A stretch of 40,132 nt of DNA from Cytophagaceae bacterium (GCA_021151805.1 JAGKWN010000046.1:1-40132); one strand, 5' to 3'. Shown: positions 17,028-25,478, counted from the first letter of the stretch. The notes: generated by a model not told the origin, from the sequence alone. Program-made: numbers and translations.

Positions 17028-18419
17028 ATGGATAAATATTTCGACTTAATTGACCAGACATTCTATTTTCCCACAGAAGAATTTAAGCTGGTTAATAATG
17101 AATTGCATTTCAATGATTTCCCTTTAATGGATGTGATCAAGCAATATGGCACTCCGTTAAAACTGACATATTTGCCTAAGATCAGTTCTCAGATTTTGAA
17201 AGCAAAACAATGGTTCAACCAGGCTATTGCTGATAATAATTATTCGGGAACTTATACCTACTGCTATTGCACGAAATCATCGCACTTCAGTTTTGTATTA
17301 AATGAAGCGCTGAAAAATGATATTCATATTGAAACATCTTCGGCTTACGACATTCCGATTGTTCGAATTTTATTTGAAAATAATAAGATAACTAAAAATA
17401 CCAACGTTATCTGCAATGGTTATAAGCGCGTTGAATACACAGACTATATCTGTGACCTGATTAATGAAGGCTTTAACTGTACGCCTATTTTAGATAATCT
17501 GGAAGAAATACATGCATATGAAAAAGGTGTAGAAACTACCTGCAACTTAGGTATACGCTTAGCTACAGACGAAGAACCTAAATTCGAATTCTATACATCT
17601 CGCTTAGGTTTCAGATACAACGATGTAGTGCAGTTCTATAAAGAAAAGATAGAACCGAATCCAAAGTTCAAATTGAAGATGCTGCATTTCTTCATTAACA
17701 CCGGCATTAAAGATACTACGTATTACTGGAGTGAATTAAGCCGCTTTGTACACATGTACTGTACAATGAAAAAGATCAATCCGGACATGGATAGCATTGA
17801 TATCGGTGGTGGCTGGCCGATCAAAACATCGGTTCACTTTGAATACGATTACAAATACATGGCTGATCAGATTGTAAAAACAATCAAGCGTGTATGTGAC
17901 GAAGAAGGTGTAGCAACGCCTAATATTTTCACAGAGTTTGGAAGCTTTACCGTTGGTGAAAGTGGTGCTGCCGTATATTCTGTATTGGGAAGTAAATTGC
18001 AAAACGACAAGGAAGAATGGTACATGATCGATAGTTCTTTCATTACTACCCTACCTGATGTTTGGGGCTTAAGTCAAAAGTATTTATTGCTTGCCGTGAA
18101 TGGCTGGGATAAACCCTACAAGAAAGTAAAGCTGGGAGGTATTACCTGCGACAGCATGGATTATTACAACTCTGAAGCACATCAGAACCTTGTATTCATG
18201 CCAGAACTGGACGAAAAAGAACCAACGTATATTGGTTTCTTCCATACAGGTGCATACCAGGAATCGCTAGGTGGTTATGGTGGTATTCAGCATTGCCTGG
18301 TACCGGCTCCTAAGCACATCCTGATCAATAAAGACGAAGCCGGTAACTACACGCATGAACTCTTCGCTCCTGAACAGACCAAGGAAAGCATGCTGAAGAT
18401 ATTGGGGTATAAGGCTTAA
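17028..18419 (+). CDS. Arginine decarboxylase, PLP alanine-racemase-fold type
   Basis: The protein belongs to the fold-III PLP decarboxylases. Its start (MDKYFDLIDQTFYFP) and whole sequence resemble the roughly 463-residue arginine decarboxylases of Flavobacteria and Cytophagales, which make agmatine for polyamine synthesis. Lys83 in YCYCTKSSHF is the expected PLP lysine. DIGGGWP (about residue 258) is the phosphate-binding glycine loop, TEFGSFTVG (about 305) and ITCDSMDYY (about 385) supply PLP and substrate contacts, including the catalytic Cys-Asp. I use the ATG at 17028 rather than an upstream TTG at 16995. A diaminopimelate decarboxylase role is less likely given the family resemblance, but substrate is inferred. 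Confidence 0.85.
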   Translation: MDKYFDLIDQTFYFPTEEFKLVNNELHFNDFPLMDVIKQYGTPLKLTYLPKISSQILKAKQWFNQAIADNNYSGTYTYCYCTKSSHFSFVLNEALKNDIHIETSSAYDIPIVRILFENNKITKNTNVICNGYKRVEYTDYICDLINEGFNCTPILDNLEEIHAYEKGVETTCNLGIRLATDEEPKFEFYTSRLGFRYNDVVQFYKEKIEPNPKFKLKMLHFFINTGIKDTTYYWSELSRFVHMYCTMKKINPDMDSIDIGGGWPIKTSVHFEYDYKYMADQIVKTIKRVCDEEGVATPNIFTEFGSFTVGESGAAVYSVLGSKLQNDKEEWYMIDSSFITTLPDVWGLSQKYLLLAVNGWDKPYKKVKLGGITCDSMDYYNSEAHQNLVFMPELDEKEPTYIGFFHTGAYQESLGGYGGIQHCLVPAPKHILINKDEAGNYTHELFAPEQTKESMLKILGYKA

Positions 18420-18431
18420 CGCCGAAGGCGA

Positions 18432-18444
18432 AAGGCTTAAAGCT
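18432..18444 (+). repeat. Short repeat AAGGCTTAAAGCT (copy 1)
   Basis: The 13 bases occur again inverted at 18560-18572, where they run into the last codons of the converging HAD gene. The sequence just before (from 18412) also repeats AAGGCTTA. This is one of several short repeats found around gene ends in this window. Confidence 0.5.
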
Positions 18445-18488
18445 TTGTTCAAAAAAATCCAAATAACAAAAAGCAAATTTCAAACGAT

Positions 18489-18552
18489 AAAATATTAAAG
18501 TAAAAAGAGCCTCATGAATTAATTCGTGAGGCTCTTTTTACTTTAATATTTT
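18489..18552. terminator. 64-base near-perfect palindrome, bidirectional terminator
   Basis: Arms 18489-18520 and 18521-18552 are 32 bases each and pair with a single wobble. The core AAAAAGAGCCTCA / TGAGGCTCTTTTT has the A and T runs of a bidirectional terminator, and it sits between converging genes. The stem is far longer than termination needs. Confidence 0.8.
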
Positions 18553-18563
18553 CGCTTTTAGCT

Positions 18564-19091
18564 TTAAGCCTTAGGCTTTACGCCCAAAATCAGCTCCGCC
18601 GCTTCCAGCAACGAATCTACTTTATATTTAGCACTTGTTTCTGTATTCGGGAATTCTTCAATCAGAATCGTTGGAATGTTTAGTTTATTTGCCGGAATGA
18701 TATCACGCTCGCGGTCGCCAACCATCCAGGATTGAGCAATATCTATATTGTATTTGGCAATGGCTTTTTCAAACATCAGTGAGCCTGGTTTGCGGGACAA
18801 GGATTCTGAAATTGTTTGGTGATACGGGGAATAAAAATATTCGTCGATTAAGTTACCCGATTCCTGATCAAAATAATCGTGGCATTTGTACACATCTTCG
18901 TGCTGGTAGATACCTTTTGCAATCCCCGACTGGTTGGTGATAATAATCAGTAAATAACCAGCTTCTTTCAGCATTTTCAGTGCAGGTATAACACCGTCAA
19001 TAATTTTGAATTCCTCAACTTTGTAGGTATAATTTACATTATCAACATTGATAACTCCATCCCGATCCAAAAACACGCACTTTTTTTTCAT
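18564..19091 (-). CDS. HAD-family phosphatase, GmhB/HisB-N-like
   Basis: A 175-residue HAD hydrolase of the histidinol-phosphatase/heptose-bisphosphate phosphatase subfamily. The nucleophile motif is FLDRDGVIN (D9, D11). The middle motif is IITNQSGIAKG, and the C-terminal acid motif is VGDRERDI. In typical GmhB the loop before SRKPG carries a Cys/His zinc site. Here the segment YSPYHQTISESLSRKPG keeps only a His, so zinc is probably not bound. The substrate is therefore uncertain: heptose-1,7-bisphosphate or another sugar phosphate. It is divergent from the hemG-like gene with both promoter boxes in the 63-base gap. Its last codons overlap a short repeat. Confidence 0.85.
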   Translation of the reverse strand: MKKKCVFLDRDGVINVDNVNYTYKVEEFKIIDGVIPALKMLKEAGYLLIIITNQSGIAKGIYQHEDVYKCHDYFDQESGNLIDEYFYSPYHQTISESLSRKPGSLMFEKAIAKYNIDIAQSWMVGDRERDIIPANKLNIPTILIEEFPNTETSAKYKVDSLLEAAELILGVKPKA

Positions 19092-19107
19092 TCTTCAGAT
19101 ATTTTTT

Positions 19108-19115
19108 CAAAAATA
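19108..19115 (-). promoter_or_regulatory. Bacteroidota -7 box for the HAD gene
   Basis: The minus strand reads TATTTTTG, an exact TAnnTTTG match 17 bases before the ATG, giving a leader of about 10 bases. Short dyad arms CTTCAG/CTGAAG flank it. Confidence 0.45.
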
Positions 19116-19130
19116 CTGAAGATTTCCTAA

Positions 19131-19138
19131 TAATTTTG
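19131..19138 (+). promoter_or_regulatory. Bacteroidota -7 box for the protoporphyrinogen oxidase gene
   Basis: TAATTTTG matches TAnnTTTG 17 bases before the ATG at 19155. Together with the opposite box at 19108-19115 it makes a compact divergent promoter. Confidence 0.45.
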
Positions 19139-19154
19139 AACATCTTAATAGAGT

Positions 19155-20462
19155 ATGATAGCAATTATTGGTGCCGGTATTTCAGGATTAACCCTTGCCT
19201 ATGAACTGCAGAAGCAGGGAAAACCTTATATTTTATTTGAATCATCTTCACGTACAGGTGGTTATATTAACTCTGTACAAAATGGAAACTACCTGCTGGA
19301 GGTAGGTCCCAACTCTATTCTAGTTGATAAGAATTTCGAAAACTTTCTAAGAGAATTAAACTTAGCGGATAAAATCGAAGAAGCTGCCGCGGTTAATAAA
19401 AACAGATTTATTTATAAAAATGGTAAGATCCGGAAAATGCCTTCCGGCCCGTTGAGTTTATTAAGCTCCTCATTCTTTTCATTCAAGACCAAAGCAGCCA
19501 TTTTTAAGGAATTTTCGAATACAAGTAAAACCACTTTGAATGAAACCGTATCTGATTTTTTCACACGCAGATTTACAAAGGAATTAACAGAATATACCGT
19601 TGATCCTTTTGCTACCGGTGTGTATGCTGGTGACATCAAGCAGCTGATCATGGAAGAAACCTTTCCGCAGGTTGTTGCTTTTGAAAAGGAATTTGGCAGT
19701 GTATTGAAAGGTGTTTTTAAAAAGGGCTTCGGTGGACGTAGAAAGACCGCTACGCTGCAAGGCGGACTCCAGACACTTACAGATACTATTACCGCCTCTC
19801 TTAAGCACATCTCTTACAATTCAAAGGTACTGTCATTGCAGAAGACCGGATCTGTTTATAATCTGCAGGTGCAACTAGATACTGAAGTTAAACAAATTGA
19901 GGTATCTCAGGTTGTTTTCTGTACAACGGCATTTCATTCGGCAGAAATCCTGAACGAATATTCGCCAGCTGTTGCCGGCAAATTAAGACAAGTAACTTAT
20001 GCACCTATTAAAGCTGCTTATGTAGCTTTTAAACGTGCAGATGTGACACATCCGATGAATGGCTTCGGTTGTCTATATCCTTCCGCAGAGAAAAGTTTTC
20101 TGGCCGGAACCATCTGGAACAGCAGCATTTTTAAAAATCGTTGTCCGGCAGATGAGATCCTTGCAACTTCCTTCATTGGGGGCATGCATCACCCGGAATA
20201 TACGCGCTTACCGGATGAAGAAATCAAGCAACGTGCTGTACAACAACTGACAAAAGATTTAGAGATCAAAGGGACTCCGACCTATGTGCATATTGCTGGC
20301 TGGGATAAGGCAATACCTCAATACGACCTGTCGTTAAAAGAAGCAAAAGAAGCAATCAAAGGGTTGGAAACACAGCATATATACTTTTCATCCAACTGGA
20401 CGCAGGCTATTTCATTGGGTAGTTGTGTGCAGAATGCTCAGCTGTTAGCCGGAACACTTTAA
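19155..20462 (+). CDS. hemG: Protoporphyrinogen/coproporphyrinogen oxidase, HemY-type flavoprotein
   Basis: An FAD-dependent oxidase of late heme synthesis. The 435-residue sequence opens with the dinucleotide motif IGAGISGL (5-12). SRTGGYINS and EVGPNSIL are typical of the oxygen-dependent PPOX family. DPFATGVYAGD (about residue 150) is a strong family signature, as is ATLQGGLQTL (about 200). The C terminus has the second FAD-contact segment (SNWTQAISLGSCV). Whether it takes protoporphyrinogen IX or coproporphyrinogen III is not decided by motif reading. The naming of this family varies (hemG, hemY). It is transcribed alone or with the glycosyltransferase 100 bases downstream. Confidence 0.92.
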   Translation: MIAIIGAGISGLTLAYELQKQGKPYILFESSSRTGGYINSVQNGNYLLEVGPNSILVDKNFENFLRELNLADKIEEAAAVNKNRFIYKNGKIRKMPSGPLSLLSSSFFSFKTKAAIFKEFSNTSKTTLNETVSDFFTRRFTKELTEYTVDPFATGVYAGDIKQLIMEETFPQVVAFEKEFGSVLKGVFKKGFGGRRKTATLQGGLQTLTDTITASLKHISYNSKVLSLQKTGSVYNLQVQLDTEVKQIEVSQVVFCTTAFHSAEILNEYSPAVAGKLRQVTYAPIKAAYVAFKRADVTHPMNGFGCLYPSAEKSFLAGTIWNSSIFKNRCPADEILATSFIGGMHHPEYTRLPDEEIKQRAVQQLTKDLEIKGTPTYVHIAGWDKAIPQYDLSLKEAKEAIKGLETQHIYFSSNWTQAISLGSCVQNAQLLAGTL

Positions 20463-20551
20463 AATTTACATGGAAGCTATTAAGTTGGGTATAATATCCC
20501 CACTTTAGAAAAATTATTGTCTGCGTAGTTTACGCATTGCGGAAACATTAT

Positions 20552-20559
20552 TAACTTTG
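20552..20559 (+). promoter_or_regulatory. Possible -7 box touching the glycosyltransferase start
   Basis: TAACTTTG matches TAnnTTTG and ends three bases before the ATG at 20563. If used, the mRNA would be leaderless or nearly so; it may be chance. Confidence 0.3.
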
Positions 20560-20562
20560 AAC

Positions 20563-21315
20563 ATGAGTAAAAATCTGGTAATTGTACCAACGTATAACGA
20601 AATAGAAAACATTGGCTTATTGATTGATAAAGTCATGAGTCTTTCTACTCCGTTCGACATTTTAGTTGTTGAAGACAATTCACCGGATGGCACAGCTGAT
20701 GTTGTAAAGGAATTTATGACTAAATACCCTAGCCGGGTATTTATGTTACAGCGCCAAGGAAAGTTAGGTTTGGGAACAGCATACATTGCCGGCTTTACCT
20801 ATGGAATCGCAAACGGCTATGATTACCTGTGCGAAATGGATGCCGATTTCTCTCACAATCCTGAAGATTTGATTAACCTGCATAATGCCTGCGAAAAAGA
20901 TGGCGCTGATGTAGCTATTGGCAGCAGATATGTAAACGGTGTTACAGTTGTTAACTGGCCAATCGGTCGCGTATTAATGTCGTTCTTTGCCAGCAAATAT
21001 GTTCAGATTATTACCGGCATGCCTATTGAAGATGCTACGGCTGGTTTTAAATGCTACAGCAGAAAAGTATTGGAAACAATTCCTTATCAAAAGGTAAAGT
21101 TCGTCGGTTATGCATTCCAGATTCAGATGAAATTTTTGTGCTGGAAATATGGCTTTATTTTAAAAGAAGTACCTATTATTTTTATGGACAGAACCAGAGG
21201 TACATCAAAAATGTCTATGAGTATTTTTAAAGAAGCAATTTTTGGAGTACTCTTAATGAAATTTAAAAGCTTCTTTAAAACCTATCACCCAACTCCGATA
21301 GAAAATTCCAAATAA
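20563..21315 (+). CDS. Polyprenol-phosphate mannosyltransferase-like GT2 enzyme
   Basis: A 250-residue GT-A glycosyltransferase similar to dolichol-phosphate mannose synthase, which loads a sugar from a nucleotide donor onto a polyprenyl phosphate at the inner face of the membrane. Motifs: VPTYNEIENI at the N terminus, VVEDNSPDGT for nucleotide binding, CEMDADFSHNPED with the metal-binding DAD, GSRYVNG, and a C-terminal MDRTRGTSKMS segment. There is no C-terminal membrane domain, as in the short DPM1 class. The ATG at 20563 is preferred over a TTG two codons earlier. The last codons are formed by an intergenic repeat that continues past the stop. The sugar is not known. Confidence 0.92.
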   Translation: MSKNLVIVPTYNEIENIGLLIDKVMSLSTPFDILVVEDNSPDGTADVVKEFMTKYPSRVFMLQRQGKLGLGTAYIAGFTYGIANGYDYLCEMDADFSHNPEDLINLHNACEKDGADVAIGSRYVNGVTVVNWPIGRVLMSFFASKYVQIITGMPIEDATAGFKCYSRKVLETIPYQKVKFVGYAFQIQMKFLCWKYGFILKEVPIIFMDRTRGTSKMSMSIFKEAIFGVLLMKFKSFFKTYHPTPIENSK

Positions 21316-21319
21316 CAAA
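21307..21319 (+). repeat. Short repeat TCCAAATAACAAA
   Basis: The same 13 bases occur at 18458-18470. This copy spans the last codons and stop of the glycosyltransferase gene and continues as a loosely repeating A-rich stretch to about 21335. Confidence 0.5.
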
Positions 21320-21450
21320 TCTCAAATACCAAAGCAGATTAGTTTGATCGGTGTACTTAAGTTATCAATGTAACGATAATGGAAAAAACACTTTCAATAT
21401 CTCATTCACTGTGAAAAACAAATCGTATTAAAAAATCCGGTTAGATAGAG

Positions 21451-21480
21451 AACACTTACACTTTACACTCTAAACTCTTC
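21451..21480 (+). repeat. Degenerate ACACT tandem stretch with ACTTTACACTCT
   Basis: A run of loosely repeated ACACTTT / ACTCT units. The 12-mer ACTTTACACTCT (21460-21471) recurs inverted at 37542-37553, also just past a gene end. The 171-base gap it sits in lies between converging genes and holds no visible terminator. Confidence 0.4.
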
Positions 21481-21486
21481 ACTGTT

Positions 21487-22704
21487 TCAATTGAATTTAA
21501 TTGACTTCACCGGACTTACTCTTGAAATGAAATAGATCGGTGCCCATAATACAAGACTCAGCACGCCCAAGCCTGCTGCATTCACCAGAATAATGGCAAA
21601 CCAAGGGAATTCTATTGGTACGGAGTTCATAAAATAATTCTCTGCATCAAGCGGTACAATGCCTGTATAATACTGAAGCGCGCATAGTGCCAGGGCAACT
21701 ATATTTCCGGAAATCATTCCGGTCAATATAATCTTAAAACCATTCCAGAGAAAGATTTTACTAACCTCTGTATTCGTTGTTCCGAAAGCCTTCAGTAAGC
21801 CTACCATTGGGGTGCGTTCCATGATCATTACAATCAAGGTAGCAACGATTACAAAAATGGATACACCCATGATCAATACCAGGAAGATTGTTACATTTCG
21901 GTTGAGCAGGTCCAACCAGTCAAATATCTGTAGGTATTTATCGGTGATCAATTGAATCTGCATATCATAATCCATTTTTTTATAGACCAGGCTTGCTGTA
22001 GTATCCAGCATATTAAAATCAGAAACATAAATTTCCATGCCACCGATCTGTTTCGGAGACCATCCGCTCAACACTCTGTTTAATTGAATGTCACCGACAA
22101 TAAAAAGTTCATCAAGCTCTTCAAGTCCGGTTTGATAAATGCCGCATATTTCTACCTTTCTGAATCTTGGTGGGTTCTGTACAAAATACAACAGTAAGCT
22201 ATCGCCTATTTTAATTTTTAATTTAGCGGCTATTTTTTCACTTACGATAATTTGTTTGGAATAAACACTATCGTTGAATTTGATAAAGGAGCCTGCAACG
22301 ATATTATTTTTAAATCTTTCAATGTCAAAATCAGGTCCTACCCCTTTTAAAATCACACCTTGGATTTCAGTATCGGATTTTAATAAACAAGGTTTATGCG
22401 AAACGCCCTGTACATGTTGAACAGTAGGAATGGCCTTTATGGAATCGAGGGTACTGCGTTGAATGATAAACGGGCTTTCTTCATACGATTTATCCAGGTC
22501 GTATTTGGTCAGGTGAATGTGAGCACCAAAACTGAATATCTTTTCACGTATACTTGTTTTAAAGCCATCAAGAATACATAAAGAAGTCACAGACAATAAA
22601 AAGCCAAGAAATATAATGATCACAGCAATCCTGTGTACAAGGGAAGAAAATGACTGCCGGTCATTTTTTTGTATTCTTGACGATATAAAGTAATAAAGAT
22701 TCAA
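21487..22704 (-). CDS. ABC transporter permease, LolC/LolE (FtsX) family
   Basis: A 405-residue inner-membrane protein. One N-terminal membrane helix (about 25-45, after VHRIAVIII) precedes a large periplasmic MacB-like domain (about 50-265) and three C-terminal helices (about 275-395) with the FtsX signature MGLLKAFGT-like (here MVGLLKAFGT). This is the plan of the lipoprotein-releasing LolC/E permeases that extract lipoproteins from the inner membrane together with a LolD ATPase; no LolD gene is in this window. It starts at a TTG (22702-22704), because a stop lies two codons upstream and the next Met is far downstream. MNLYYFIS also fits the family's normal N terminus. Confidence 0.88.
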   Translation of the reverse strand: MNLYYFISSRIQKNDRQSFSSLVHRIAVIIIFLGFLLSVTSLCILDGFKTSIREKIFSFGAHIHLTKYDLDKSYEESPFIIQRSTLDSIKAIPTVQHVQGVSHKPCLLKSDTEIQGVILKGVGPDFDIERFKNNIVAGSFIKFNDSVYSKQIIVSEKIAAKLKIKIGDSLLLYFVQNPPRFRKVEICGIYQTGLEELDELFIVGDIQLNRVLSGWSPKQIGGMEIYVSDFNMLDTTASLVYKKMDYDMQIQLITDKYLQIFDWLDLLNRNVTIFLVLIMGVSIFVIVATLIVMIMERTPMVGLLKAFGTTNTEVSKIFLWNGFKIILTGMISGNIVALALCALQYYTGIVPLDAENYFMNSVPIEFPWFAIILVNAAGLGVLSLVLWAPIYFISRVSPVKSIKFN

Positions 22705-22711
22705 ATTTTAC

Positions 22712-22719
22712 TAATTTTG
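22712..22719 (+). promoter_or_regulatory. Bacteroidota -7 box for the NamZ-like gene
   Basis: TAATTTTG matches TAnnTTTG, 33 bases before the ATG at 22753, giving a leader of about 27 bases. The TTG inside it is an unlikely start. Confidence 0.45.
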
Positions 22720-22752
22720 AGAGAAATACTCACATTCAAATATACAGATTCT

Positions 22753-24003
22753 ATGCGTATTAAAGGATTCTTCTCGACGATAATTATCGGATTACCTTTA
22801 TACATGATTTTTTCATGTTCCTCCACTCCTACTCATACAAGTATTTCAACAGAAACGCAATCGGTCTCTGTATCTCAGGTAGCTCCTCAAAGTCCTGCTC
22901 CTAAACTTAAGGTGGGTGCAGAACGTCTGGGTTCTTATATGGCTTTGTTGAAAAATAAACGAGTGGCCCTGGTGGTGAATCATACAGCCATGGTCTCACA
23001 GACACATTTGTTAGATACGCTTCTTTCTTTAGGTATACAAGTGAAAAAGATTCTTGCTCCGGAACATGGTTTCAGAGGTACGGCTGATGCCGGCGAGCAT
23101 GTGGATTCATATACAGATAAAAAGACCGGCGTGCCTGTTGTTTCCTTATATGGAAATAATAAAAAACCAAGTGCTGAGCAGTTGGCCGATATTGATATTG
23201 TGGTGTATGATATTCAGGATGTAGGTGTACGTTTCTTTACATACATTTCTACTTTATATCTGGTGATGGAAAGTTGTGCGGAGAACAACAAGGAACTACT
23301 TGTACTGGATCGGCCAAATCCAAATGGTGATTATGTTGATGGACCTGTGCTGGATATGAAGTTAAAATCTTTTGTTGGAATGTTGCCTTTGCCGATTGTA
23401 CATGGCTTAACGGTTGGCGAGCTTACCCAAATGATTCAGGGAGAAAAATGGCTTAAAGACAGTCTTGTTTGCAAGTACACGGTAATACCTGTAGAAAACT
23501 ATACGCACAAGACCGAATATATTCTCCCTATCAAACCCTCTCCCAACATGCCGAATAACCAGGCAATACGCCTGTACCCTTCTTTAGGTATGTTTGAAGG
23601 AACGAATGTAAGTGTAGGTCGTGGAACGTATTTCCCTTTCCAGGTTGTTGGCTCTCCCTTTACAACAGATACAGCTTTTTCATTTACTCCGGTAAGTATT
23701 GTGGGTATGTCTAAAGATCCCATGCATATGAATAAAAAATGTTATGGCTTTGATTTACGTAACGTCACGCCAGCAAAAAAAGTAGACCTGAGCTATGTGA
23801 TCAATATGTATACATTGTCATCAGATAAAGCCGGGTACTTCGGAAAAAATAATTTCTTTGATAAACTCGCTGGCACTACTCAGCTGAAGCAGCAGATTAT
23901 TGAAAAAAAACCGGAAGAAGAAATCCGCAAAACCTGGGCCGCGGGTTTGCAGACATATAAAACCATGCGCATAAAATATTTACTGTATACAGACTTTGAA
24001 TAA
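22753..24003 (+). CDS. DUF1343/NamZ-like exo-N-acetylmuramidase lipoprotein
   Basis: The 416-residue protein carries a full DUF1343 domain, the family of the exo-beta-N-acetylmuramidase NamZ (GH171) that removes terminal MurNAc from peptidoglycan fragments during recycling. Visible segments: VALVVNHTAM, APEHGFRGTADAGE, VYDIQDVGVRFFTY, VLDRPNPNG, PIVHGLTVGEL, PSPNMPN and FEGTNVSVGRGT. I chose the ATG at 22753: it gives a signal peptide with a lipobox-like MIFSC (Cys22), so the protein is probably a lipoprotein in the periplasm or outer membrane. The longer TTG-start reading runs through the promoter box. It is divergent from the LolC/E-type permease. Confidence 0.9.
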   Translation: MRIKGFFSTIIIGLPLYMIFSCSSTPTHTSISTETQSVSVSQVAPQSPAPKLKVGAERLGSYMALLKNKRVALVVNHTAMVSQTHLLDTLLSLGIQVKKILAPEHGFRGTADAGEHVDSYTDKKTGVPVVSLYGNNKKPSAEQLADIDIVVYDIQDVGVRFFTYISTLYLVMESCAENNKELLVLDRPNPNGDYVDGPVLDMKLKSFVGMLPLPIVHGLTVGELTQMIQGEKWLKDSLVCKYTVIPVENYTHKTEYILPIKPSPNMPNNQAIRLYPSLGMFEGTNVSVGRGTYFPFQVVGSPFTTDTAFSFTPVSIVGMSKDPMHMNKKCYGFDLRNVTPAKKVDLSYVINMYTLSSDKAGYFGKNNFFDKLAGTTQLKQQIIEKKPEEEIRKTWAAGLQTYKTMRIKYLLYTDFE

Positions 24004-24015
24004 TAGTAGTAAGTT

Positions 24016-24082
24016 GTCAGTAAACAGTGGTCAGTAAATTAATTGTCTACCTGTTTACTGACTACTGACTACTGACTACTAA
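24016..24082 (+). repeat. Inverted repeat with ACTGACT tandem units before fmt
   Basis: GTCAGTAAACAG (24016-24027) and CTGTTTACTGAC (24051-24062) are perfect twelve-base inverted arms. The right arm continues into about three units of CTGACTA up to 24080, ending eight bases before the fmt ATG. It may end NamZ-gene transcription or be a mobile short repeat; there is no T run. Confidence 0.55.
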
Positions 24083-24087
24083 ATATT

Positions 24088-24996
24088 ATGAAATTACGGA
24101 TTATATATATGGGTACGCCAGACTTTGCAGTACCCAGCCTGGAGTTGTTGATAGAACAGGGCTTTGATGTGGCTGCTGTTGTTACGGCACCTGATAAACC
24201 TGCGGGCAGAGGATTGAAGATACAGTATTCGGCTGTAAAAGAATCTGCATTGAAATACAACATACCCGTATTACAACCTGAAAAATTAAAGGATGAAAGT
24301 TTTATAGAAGAACTGAAATCCTACCAGGCGAATTTATTTATTGTTGTTGCATTCCGCATGCTGCCGGAGGTTATCTGGCAAATGCCGGCTGTAGGAACAT
24401 TCAATCTGCATGGTTCCCTGCTCCCTAAATACCAGGGTGCAGCACCTATCAACTGGGCCATTATTAACGGTGAAAAAGAAACCGGCTGTACAACTTTTTT
24501 TCTGAAACATCAGATCGACACGGGCGATGTTTTGTTACAGGAGAAAATTATAATGGAAGATGACGATACATTTGAAACGGTTTATAACAAATTAAAAGTT
24601 ATTGGTGCTGATCTGGTACTTAAAACGGTGCGCATGATCGAATCTGAAAACTATACAGCCATGCCGCAGCAAGGTACGCCCATACACGCGCCGAAGATCT
24701 ATAAAGAAACCGGTTTGATCGATTGGAGTAAATCATGCGTTGCCATTAACAATCTTATCCGTGGTTTAAATCCCTTTCCTGCTGCATGGTTCGTTCATCA
24801 GGATAAGAGTATAAAAATATTTAAAGCATCGACGACTGTACAGTCAACGAATGTTCCGGTGGGGACGATTGTTTCAGATAACAAATCATTTGCAAAAATT
24901 GCCTGTGCAGACGGATGGCTGAACATGCTAGAAATTCAAATGGAAGGAAAAAAACGCATGCTTATTCAGGATTTCTTAAAAGGAAATAAATTATGA
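24088..24996 (+). CDS. fmt: Methionyl-tRNA formyltransferase
   Basis: Formylates the initiator Met-tRNA using 10-formyltetrahydrofolate. The 302-residue protein has the N-terminal formyltransferase domain with YMGTPDFAVP at the start and VVTAPDKPAGRG. The catalytic region includes NLHGSLLPKYQGAAPINWAI and IDTGDVL, which supply the Asn-His-Asp triad. A C-terminal Fmt domain starts at about 205 (LIDWSKS, IRGLNPFPAAW). Complete. It overlaps folA by four bases (ATGA), so the two are translationally coupled. The pairing makes sense, since both depend on the tetrahydrofolate pool. Confidence 0.97.
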   Translation: MKLRIIYMGTPDFAVPSLELLIEQGFDVAAVVTAPDKPAGRGLKIQYSAVKESALKYNIPVLQPEKLKDESFIEELKSYQANLFIVVAFRMLPEVIWQMPAVGTFNLHGSLLPKYQGAAPINWAIINGEKETGCTTFFLKHQIDTGDVLLQEKIIMEDDDTFETVYNKLKVIGADLVLKTVRMIESENYTAMPQQGTPIHAPKIYKETGLIDWSKSCVAINNLIRGLNPFPAAWFVHQDKSIKIFKASTTVQSTNVPVGTIVSDNKSFAKIACADGWLNMLEIQMEGKKRMLIQDFLKGNKL

Positions 24997-25478
24997 TTCA
25001 TTCTATTATTGTTGCCCAGTCTCAAAACCATGCCATCGGAATCAACAATACCCTGCCGTGGCATTTGCCTGCAGACTTGAAACGTTTTAAAGCTATAACC
25101 ATGGGGCATCACATGATCATGGGCAGGAAAACATATGAATCTATAGGCAAACCTCTACCTGGCCGTACAAGTATTGTTATTACCCGTAATAAAGATTTGC
25201 AGTACGAAGGTTGTGTCATGGCACATTCCCTGGAAGAAGCGTTTAAAATAGCTGAACGCAACAATGAAACAGAAGCTTTTGTAATTGGTGGCGCTGACCT
25301 GATCAAACAAGCAATTGAGAGCTGTGATAAATTATATCTTACCACGATTCATCAGGATTTTGAAGGTGATACATTTTTAAATGAACTATCATCTGAGTGG
25401 AAAGTGATTGAACATGCAGATCATACACCTGATGAAAAAAATCTGTATTCGTATTCGTTTATTACTTACAAAAAATAA
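24993..25478 (+). CDS. folA: Dihydrofolate reductase
   Basis: Reduces dihydrofolate to tetrahydrofolate with NADPH. The 161-residue length is typical. The active-site segment LPWHLPADLKRFK carries the folate-binding acidic residue Asp28. HHMIMGRKTYESIGKPLPGR is the NADPH-binding region, TSIVITR follows, and FVIGGADL is the second cofactor glycine motif. It overlaps the end of fmt by four bases and is the last gene of that operon. A hairpin repeat follows. Confidence 0.97.
   Translation: MIHSIIVAQSQNHAIGINNTLPWHLPADLKRFKAITMGHHMIMGRKTYESIGKPLPGRTSIVITRNKDLQYEGCVMAHSLEEAFKIAERNNETEAFVIGGADLIKQAIESCDKLYLTTIHQDFEGDTFLNELSSEWKVIEHADHTPDEKNLYSYSFITYKK

Noticed and set aside
20482..20505. Hairpin AAGTTGGG/CCCCACTT after the protoporphyrinogen oxidase gene
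   Set aside because: The stem has a mismatch and no T run follows, so I do not call a terminator.
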